A stretch of 64,000 nucleotides of DNA from an uncultured Lachnospiraceae bacterium (GTDB lineage: Bacteria; Bacillota; Clostridia; Lachnospirales; Lachnospiraceae), in the NCBI GenBank assembly GCA_900315735.1, contig ONAD01000004.1, positions 56,252-120,251 of the forward strand. The letters run 5' to 3'. The notes under the pieces are model-generated. The model ran no database searches. It was not told the origin of the DNA and was given only the letters and a program-made list of their open reading frames with translations. This document shows, piece by piece, positions 58,580 to 64,000 of this stretch (position 1 is its first letter; each line of letters opens with the position of its first letter). A program made the position numbers and the translations under genes.

Positions 58580-58612
58580 AAGCGCAGAGCATTCATTGCC
58601 CTGCGCTTTTCT
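58580..58612 (+). terminator. Terminator of the Gln-rich protein gene
   Basis: AAGCGCAG pairs with CTGCGCTT, followed by TTCTT. A second perfect 13-bp hairpin (ACTTTACAGGAAA/TTTCCTGTAAAGT, 58614-58643) stands right behind it. Confidence 0.75.
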
Positions 58613-58644
58613 TACTTTACAGGAAATTGCTTTCCTGTAAAGTA

Positions 58645-58684
58645 AAAAACGCTCCGCGAGAATGTGCCAAGGCACATTCTTTGT
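58645..58684 (+). repeat. Family 2 repeat, shortened copy 2
   Basis: AAAAACGCTCCGCGAG followed by the hairpin GAATGTGCC-AA-GGCACATTC (58660-58679). Compared with the copy at the window end it has lost the CTGCGGCG hairpin, as if by deletion between two GCGAG repeats. Confidence 0.75.
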
Positions 58685-58771
58685 TCTGTCTGAAGCCTTT
58701 AAAGTATACTTCTTAAGTTTATTCCTATAAATTACTTCTGGCTCTCTTTAAAGAATAATTCCATAAAAGAA

Positions 58772-60154
58772 TTATAAGGAAATCATCAGATAACGGATAA
58801 CAAAGAGTGCGGATAATACCACGGTGATAATGTTTAACTCCTTGAACTTTCCGGTAAAGATTTTAATTAATGTATAAGCAATTAATCCAACGGCAATTCC
58901 GTTTGCGATGGAGTAGGTAAGCGGCATCATGATTAATGCTAAGTATGCCGGAATTGCTTCGGATACATCATCAAATTCCATATCTTTGATGGCACTTAAT
59001 AAAAGACCACCTACGAAGATTAATGCCGGTGCTGTTGCACAGGATGGGATGATACTTACAAACGGAGCAAAGATAATTGCTGCTAAGAACATGATTGCTG
59101 TAAATACAGAAGTCAGTCCGGTTCTTCCTCCTACGCTGATTCCGGAAATACATTCACCATAAGTGGTAACGGTGGAAGTACCAAACATGGAACCGCCTAC
59201 GGTTGCGATTGCATCACAGAGAAGACTCTTCTTTGCATTTGGAATATTTCCATCTTCATCTAACATATTTGCGGATTTTGCAGTTCCGATTAAAGTTCCG
59301 ATGGTATCAAACATATCAACCATGGAGAAGGTAATAATCAGCATGATTAAAGTTAAGATTGCCTGTCCTACAGAGCTTCCCATAAATAACTCCCGGAAAC
59401 CGCGGAAACATGCAAATAAGGAAACATCTGCGAAGTCTTTTACCTGGGCACCGAAGTTAATCTGGAATCCATCAAATACAGTATTTCCGGTAAAGATTCC
59501 AAGAATAGTTACTACAAAAATACTGATTAAGATAGAACCGGTTACTTTTTTCTTATAAAGAACGGTAGTAAGCACGATTCCAAAGAAGGCTAAAATTGCA
59601 CCCCAGCAAGCCACCGGATTTTCAGAGAAAGTAGAGAAATCCACTAAAGATACCATAGTGCTTTCATTTCCTACAATAAGACCTGCATCCTGAAAGCCGA
59701 TAAATGCAAGGAACAATCCGATACCCACCGATATGGCGACTTTTATGTTCTTCGGAATTGCCATTACAATTTTTTCCCGGAAGGAACATAAAGTAATCAG
59801 AATAAATAATGCACCGGAAATGAATACCATTGCCAGTGATGCTTCATAGGAATAACCCATGCCAAGCATTACGGTGTAAGTAAAGAATGCGTTCATTCCC
59901 ATACCAGGTGCCTGGGCAAACGGCAATTTGGCAAGAACTCCCATTAAGAAGGTTCCTAAAAATGCGGACAGACAGGTGGCAAAAAATACGCCGTTGAATA
60001 CCTTATCATACATATCGGTTCCTTCAAAAGGTGTGGCAAGCATTGCCGGATTTACCATGATGATGTAAGCCATGGTAACAAATGTTGTGATACCTGCAAT
60101 AAACTCGATTTTTACGCTGGTACCATTTTCTTTCAGTTTGAAAAACTTTTCCAT
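58772..60154 (-). CDS. NCS2/AzgA-type purine permease
   Basis: 460 residues with 12 or more membrane helices. The AzgA/PbuG group is indicated by the N-terminus FFKLKENGTSVKIEFIAGITTFVTMAYIIMVNPAML and by QAPGMGMNAFFTYTVML and IDLFDTIGTLIGTA-like MVDMFDTIGTLIG. It should import adenine, guanine or hypoxanthine with protons. Its neighbours upstream are adenine deaminase and a PRTase, so adenine or hypoxanthine is the likely substrate. 26 nt after the deaminase gene. Confidence 0.93.
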   Translation of the reverse strand: MEKFFKLKENGTSVKIEFIAGITTFVTMAYIIMVNPAMLATPFEGTDMYDKVFNGVFFATCLSAFLGTFLMGVLAKLPFAQAPGMGMNAFFTYTVMLGMGYSYEASLAMVFISGALFILITLCSFREKIVMAIPKNIKVAISVGIGLFLAFIGFQDAGLIVGNESTMVSLVDFSTFSENPVACWGAILAFFGIVLTTVLYKKKVTGSILISIFVVTILGIFTGNTVFDGFQINFGAQVKDFADVSLFACFRGFRELFMGSSVGQAILTLIMLIITFSMVDMFDTIGTLIGTAKSANMLDEDGNIPNAKKSLLCDAIATVGGSMFGTSTVTTYGECISGISVGGRTGLTSVFTAIMFLAAIIFAPFVSIIPSCATAPALIFVGGLLLSAIKDMEFDDVSEAIPAYLALIMMPLTYSIANGIAVGLIAYTLIKIFTGKFKELNIITVVLSALFVIRYLMISL

Positions 60155-60180
60155 AATAAACGTCCTTTCTTTTGTTTTAT

Positions 60181-61887
60181 TTAAACCAGTTCACAAACTG
60201 GAATAAATCGATTATTTATAATATCCAATAATCCCCGGTTGGTAATTGCCATCTCTGGAATAACGGCAAGGGAAATCTGAAGACTCATAGTGAGGATTGG
60301 ATTTTTAAGGATACAGCCGTGTTCCCACAAATCTGCTAAAAGTCTATCTGTTTCCTCTACAAATGCCTCCATTGGCTTCTGGCTTAAAATACCAAGTACC
60401 GGAAGTCCCACAAACTGTTTTTCTTCTCCATCTCTTACATAAGAAAGACCACCCTGTTTTGCAATGACCTGATTAAATGCCAGCGTCATATCCGAAAGAG
60501 AAGTTCCAAATGCAATCAGATTCTGGGTATCCTGTCCTACCGAACCGGCAAATGCTCCCTGCAATGCTCCTGCCTGGCTGATGATGCCGATTCCGATGGA
60601 ACCATCTTTCCGGTAACGATCCACTACCGCACAATACATTAAGTCATCCTCTAAAATGAGTGCACCGTTCTTTACCGGAAGCTTTCTCTCTTCGTGAATT
60701 GTCTCTAAGGTTCCGTCCACGATTTTTACAATATTGACCTTTACTTCTCCATCTACGCAGCCTTCCGGCAATGGAATCGTAAGTTCTCCTTCTTTTAAAT
60801 AATCCCGCCTTATGGAATGAATCACTTCCTGCGGATAATCCATTCTCGGATAGGAAGCCTTTGCGATTTCTCCATTTACAATAACATCCTGCACCTTAAA
60901 GTCTGTTAAATTCTTCACAAGTATCATGTCTGCACGATATCCTTCTGCAATGACGCCTCTGTCCTTTAATCCATAGGCGGCTGCCGGATAAACCGTAGCA
61001 AGCTTGATTGCCTGAAGCGGCTCCACACCTTCTGCTACAATCTGTGCCAGCGCATAGTTCATATGTCCATGCTCTGCCATATCTTTTGCTGTAATACAGC
61101 CATCGGTAGAAAGTAAAATATGGTCGCTGTCTCCTGCTTTATCTAAGAATTCTTTTGCACTTGCAGGCTCTTTTAAGGAGCCACGGCGGATAATGACATA
61201 CATTCCTTTTTGGAATTTTTCTAACATTTCCTCCACCGTTACGCTCTCATGGTCAGAGCTTACGCCTGCTGCAATATAGGTATCCAGATCAGCTCCCAAC
61301 ACACCTGGCGCATGTCCATCTATTTTCAAGCCCTTTTCTTTTCCATAATCCAAGATTTCTTTTAAAGAAGCTTCCTTTGCAATGACCCGGTTATAATCCA
61401 TGGCTTCTGCAATTCCATACATGCCATATTCTTCCACCATCACTTTGACATCGGAAAGCATCACCTGTCCATAGCAGTCCTCATATCCCGGTGCAGACGG
61501 AACACAGGGAGAAGCCATCCAGACCGGTGTAAGCTCTGTCTCCTTCATCTCTTCCATCAGATATTTTGCACCCTTATGTCCTAAGACATTTACTGCATCA
61601 TGAGGGTCTAAGACCGCCGCTGTGGTTCCATTTTGTATCAGTGCCTCTGCAAAAGATGCACTGCTTAACATGCTAAGCTCCACATGGGTATGGGCGTCAA
61701 TTAATCCCGGCAGGGCAGTAAGCCCTTCCCCATTGATTACCGTAAGATGCTCCTTTTCTTCTATTTCACCGGCATCAATGTACTCTGCAATTTTCTCAAA
61801 GCGGCCATCTTTGATATAAATATCTCCGGTTTTTATCTCATTTTCCAATACATCTGCAATTGCTGCATGTTTAATCAACAGGCTCAT
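60181..61887 (-). CDS. ade: Adenine deaminase
   Basis: 568-residue amidohydrolase that converts adenine to hypoxanthine and ammonia. The metal ligands are seen in LPGLIDAHTHVELSM (near 60), LDPHDAVNVLG (near 90), GLKIDGHAPGVLG and STDGCITAKDM. The C-terminal domain with GGLSYV and LPVLGILS is typical. I start at 61887, not at the frame's first ATG (61995), because AAGGAAAAG lies upstream and the family begins with MSLLIKHAA-like sequence. It overlaps the PRTase gene by 17 nt. Confidence 0.94.
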   Translation of the reverse strand: MSLLIKHAAIADVLENEIKTGDIYIKDGRFEKIAEYIDAGEIEEKEHLTVINGEGLTALPGLIDAHTHVELSMLSSASFAEALIQNGTTAAVLDPHDAVNVLGHKGAKYLMEEMKETELTPVWMASPCVPSAPGYEDCYGQVMLSDVKVMVEEYGMYGIAEAMDYNRVIAKEASLKEILDYGKEKGLKIDGHAPGVLGADLDTYIAAGVSSDHESVTVEEMLEKFQKGMYVIIRRGSLKEPASAKEFLDKAGDSDHILLSTDGCITAKDMAEHGHMNYALAQIVAEGVEPLQAIKLATVYPAAAYGLKDRGVIAEGYRADMILVKNLTDFKVQDVIVNGEIAKASYPRMDYPQEVIHSIRRDYLKEGELTIPLPEGCVDGEVKVNIVKIVDGTLETIHEERKLPVKNGALILEDDLMYCAVVDRYRKDGSIGIGIISQAGALQGAFAGSVGQDTQNLIAFGTSLSDMTLAFNQVIAKQGGLSYVRDGEEKQFVGLPVLGILSQKPMEAFVEETDRLLADLWEHGCILKNPILTMSLQISLAVIPEMAITNRGLLDIINNRFIPVCELV

Positions 61888-62437
61888 AGGATTCTTTTCC
61901 TTTCTGAAACAATGGTAGTTTCTGTAAAAATGTAATATCTGTCCGCTCTGCCGCTTTTCCTTCTGCCAAAATTGCAAGCCTGCTGCAAACCTCACCTCCG
62001 GCTTTCTGCACCAGACGTTCTGCCGCAGCTAGGGATTCCCCTTTTGAAATCACATCATCCACAATGGCAACTTTCTTTCCTTTTAATTTCTCTGCATCCG
62101 TTTCATCCAGAAAAATATCCTGATTTCCTTCTGTCGTAATGGAATGCACCGCATCCTGGATAAATGATTTCACATAGGACTTCACGCTTTTCCGGACTAC
62201 CACAAATTCCTTCATATGAAGCTGCTTTGAAATCTCGTACGCCAGAGCAATTCCTTTTGCTTCAATGGTAAGAATGATTTCCGCTCCATTGGCAAATACC
62301 GCCAGCTCCTTTCCTGCTTTCTCAATCAGCTCCGTATCACTGATTACCACAAAGCTTGCATACGCTGTTCCATCTGACAGTTTCACAAAAGGCAGTTCAC
62401 GTTTCAGACCACATACTTCTAAATCATAATGTTCCAT
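61871..62437 (-). CDS. Purine phosphoribosyltransferase (Apt/Xpt-like)
   Basis: 188-residue type I PRTase. The PRPP-binding motif VAIVDDVISKGESLAAAE (near 120) and the earlier FVVRKSVKSY (near 78) are as in adenine and xanthine PRTases. EIILTIEAKGIALAYEIS fits the adenine/xanthine group. It converts a purine base and PRPP to the nucleotide; which base is unclear, though the next genes are adenine deaminase and a purine permease. It heads this operon after a leader with a strong hairpin. Confidence 0.85.
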   Translation of the reverse strand: MEHYDLEVCGLKRELPFVKLSDGTAYASFVVISDTELIEKAGKELAVFANGAEIILTIEAKGIALAYEISKQLHMKEFVVVRKSVKSYVKSFIQDAVHSITTEGNQDIFLDETDAEKLKGKKVAIVDDVISKGESLAAAERLVQKAGGEVCSRLAILAEGKAAERTDITFLQKLPLFQKGKESYEPVD

Positions 62438-62511
62438 TTTATCTATATCCTCTTATCCATCATTATATATCCATCGGAAAATGTTCTGTTTCCTCTGGAT
62501 GTCTTGTAGCG

Positions 62512-62569
62512 AAAAAAGGTACAACACGTCCCCGTATTGCACCTTTGCTTTACATACATTTGCATTATA
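62512..62569 (-). promoter_or_regulatory. Promoter and leader terminator of the purine-salvage operon
   Basis: Minus strand TATAAT at 62564-62569 with a poor -35. The predicted transcript then runs at once into AAAGGTGCAATAC/GTGTTGTACCTTT (62518-62546), which is followed by TTTTTT. A second weaker stem (ATCC..GGAAA/TTTCC..GGAT) follows. No classical purine riboswitch core is visible. Attenuation is possible. Confidence 0.5.
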
Positions 62570-62676
62570 ATAGAAATCGTTTTATAATAAAAATACTATT
62601 TTTACTTGGTTTCTATAATATTTTTATTATATTGTAGGAGGGGGATTGTAAAATATCTTTCCATTGCTTTAAGGGA

Positions 62677-62904
62677 ATAACTGCTCTGTCCGCCGAGTAC
62701 GGATGCAAAATTATGTCTGCAAGGGGCACTAAGAATTTCGATATATAACTGGATAAGTCTGGCAACCGGCGCAAATTCACATCCATGTTCATCTGCGCCT
62801 CACTGGCACATCCTTATGCCAGCGTTGCCGGATGCCGGACGAAATTCCAAATGCCCCTAACAGCCCTTAAAACGCATCTGTACTTCGGCGAACCGGGCAG
62901 TTAT
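62677..62904 (+). repeat. Structured dispersed repeat, family 1, copy C
   Basis: 228 bp. The arms pair from ATAACTGC (62677-62684) and GCAGTTAT (62897-62904) inward for about 64 nt to AAGGGGCACTAAGAATTTCG (62721-62740) and CGAAATTCCAAATGCCCC (62840-62857). The centre is GGCAAC (62761-62766)/GTTGCC (62824-62829) around GGCGCA/TGCGCC and CTGGCA/TGCCAG. It lies between the divergent purine operon and the LysR gene. Confidence 0.85.
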
Positions 62905-62999
62905 CATATCAAACATTGAATCATCATTTTACAATCCCCCCACAAACCACAAAACTATATTTTCAAATAACATCAACAAAATAAAAGAGGTATTTTATT

Positions 63000-63878
63000 A
63001 TGACATTAGACTCCTACCGTAACTTTGTAACCATTGTAGATTGTGGCAGTATCGTAGCGGCTGCCAATAAGCTTCTGATTGCACAGCCTTCTTTGAGTAA
63101 CCAGCTAAAAAATATTGAGAAAACCTATGGTGCGAAGCTTCTTCTCCGGGGAAATCGTTCTTTAGAACTGACGGATGCAGGAAGAATCTTTTATAAACGC
63201 GCGAAAGAGATTTGCATGATGGAAGAGGGATTACGAAATGAATTGCTGAATCAGAAAGCCGGCTTTTCTGAACTGTTAAAAATTTCAATCCCAGCCGGTA
63301 ACTCTCCTTATTTTCTACATAAATTTTTTGATACCTTTATCGCAAAGCACCCGAAAGTAAATTATGACTTTTATGAGATTCCAAGTGAATTTGTTATTCC
63401 GAATGTCTTAAATGGAATTACAGAGATTGGTCTTATTCGCTCTGCCGCACCCGGACATGGTGCGCTTACACTTTATCCATATGAAAGAGAGGATATTGTT
63501 GCCCTTTTTCCAAAAGACCATCCCCTGGCTAAAATCAAAGGAAAGCTTTCTGTCCCGGACCTTGCCAACTACCCGCTGGCAATTCCTTTTGACTGTCTGG
63601 ATATTGTTTATGCCTCTTTCGGGCACTATCTTCTTTCGCCAAATGTTTCCATGATTACTTCTCCGAAAACCACTGCCATTGAGTGGGCACGATCTTTTGG
63701 AAGTGTAGCCTTAGTCTCCCTGACGAAAGAGGACATGCGTGAAATTAAGGATATGTGCATCAAATATATTTCCGATGAAAACCTCTATATTATGAGTGCT
63801 TTTATTATCAGCAAAGACCGGCACCTTTCGAAGATTGCGAAGGAATTTTTGCAGGTGCATGGGATTGAAGTTTCTTAA
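63000..63878 (+). CDS. LysR-family transcription regulator
   Basis: 292 residues. N-terminal winged helix-turn-helix (about 1-62: LDSYRNFVTIVDCGSIVAAANKLLIAQPSLSNQLKNIEKTYGAKLLLRG) and a C-terminal periplasmic-binding-type effector domain (about 88-290). AAGAGG lies before the ATG. It is divergent from the purine-salvage operon across 560 bp that hold repeat C, so it may or may not control it. The effector is unknown. Confidence 0.95.
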   Translation: MTLDSYRNFVTIVDCGSIVAAANKLLIAQPSLSNQLKNIEKTYGAKLLLRGNRSLELTDAGRIFYKRAKEICMMEEGLRNELLNQKAGFSELLKISIPAGNSPYFLHKFFDTFIAKHPKVNYDFYEIPSEFVIPNVLNGITEIGLIRSAAPGHGALTLYPYEREDIVALFPKDHPLAKIKGKLSVPDLANYPLAIPFDCLDIVYASFGHYLLSPNVSMITSPKTTAIEWARSFGSVALVSLTKEDMREIKDMCIKYISDENLYIMSAFIISKDRHLSKIAKEFLQVHGIEVS

Positions 63879-63903
63879 GCTGCATGTAATCTCGTTACTC
63901 ACG

Positions 63904-64000
63904 GAACAAAGAATGTGCCTTGGCACATTCTCGCGCCTGCGGCGGTCGCTTGCGACATCTACCTTATACGCCGCAGTGCGCATCCTCGCGGAGCGTTTTT
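63904..64000 (-). repeat. Family 2 repeat, copy 3, to window end
   Basis: Reverse orientation to the 38.2 kb copy. Hairpin GAATGTGCC/GGCACATTC (63911-63930), then CTGCGGCG/CGCCGCAG (63937-63976) with GTCGC-TT-GCGAC, then CTCGCGGAGCG and TTTTT at the window edge. It follows directly on the LysR gene and may continue outside. Confidence 0.8.

Noticed and set aside
62438..62640. Purine riboswitch upstream of the PRTase gene
   Set aside because: Expected from context, but I could not find the conserved core (the TATA..GGATATGG type junction), only a terminator-like hairpin.

Overview
This looks like a chromosomal segment of a low-to-mid GC, anaerobic Gram-positive of the Clostridia, most probably a Lachnospiraceae-type gut bacterium. 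The evidence is strong AGGAGG-type ribosome sites, a T-box leader on tyrS, a MecA adaptor, an 8Fe ferredoxin, an aspartase, an F-type ATP synthase whose c-subunit carries a sodium-binding signature, and the synteny gdpP-rplI-dnaB and tsaC-phosphatase-upp. The family is inferred; no rRNA or marker search was possible. I see no prophage, intact insertion sequence or CRISPR array.

Layout. 0-9 kb: a truncated response regulator, a small membrane protein, a PurM-like protein with a coiled-coil partner, a wall-anchored 5'-nucleotidase, a DUF362 ferredoxin, aspartase, an Lrp regulator. 9-19 kb: a P-type ATPase converging on the Lrp gene, then the complete operon atpZ-I-B-E-F-H-A-G-D-C read on the minus strand. 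19-23.7 kb: dCMP deaminase, upp, a phosphatase-like protein lacking its catalytic cysteine, tsaC and galM. 23.7-31.8 kb: cell-wall amidase, chemoreceptor, GH18 protein, an unusual pair of P-loop proteins (one fused to a Ser/Thr kinase), and mecA. 31.8-39.3 kb: accessory mix, including a RelA/SpoT-like protein with a small DUF6718-like partner, a DUF1858 protein, a 56-residue ferredoxin, a MerR-type regulator, a lipoprotein, HD, Nudix, SGNH, zinc-ribbon and Fic proteins. 39.4-43.3 kb: dnaB, rplI, gdpP. 43.5-47.1 kb: a zone of gene decay (beta-phosphoglucomutase stub, truncated transporter, LuxR-type regulator with two in-frame TAG codons). 47.3-57.6 kb: small membrane proteins, a flippase-like protein, glycosyltransferase, tyrS with T-box, a nuclease-like protein, HD/CmpB pair, ECF sigma with its DUF4179 partner. 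57.7-64 kb: tRNA-Cys, a Gln-rich membrane protein, a purine-salvage operon (PRTase, adenine deaminase, AzgA-type permease) and a divergent LysR regulator.

The most unusual signal is non-coding. A dispersed element of about 230 bp lies in three intergenic regions (5059-5286 plus, 20003-20234 minus, 62677-62904 plus). Its arms form a long imperfect inverted repeat. Its centre folds as GGCAAC/GTTGCC enclosing two hairpins, with a near-invariant loop around ACATCCATGTTCATC. Several base pairs differ between copies by compensatory double changes, so the fold rather than the sequence appears to be selected. A 94-bp hairpin at 8570-8663 looks like a fourth copy that has lost its centre. Two further families of short palindromes occur: one built on GAATGTGCC/GGCACATTC (38.2, 58.7, 63.9 kb) and one placed directly after the T-tract of terminators (28.6, 33.4, 57.6 kb).
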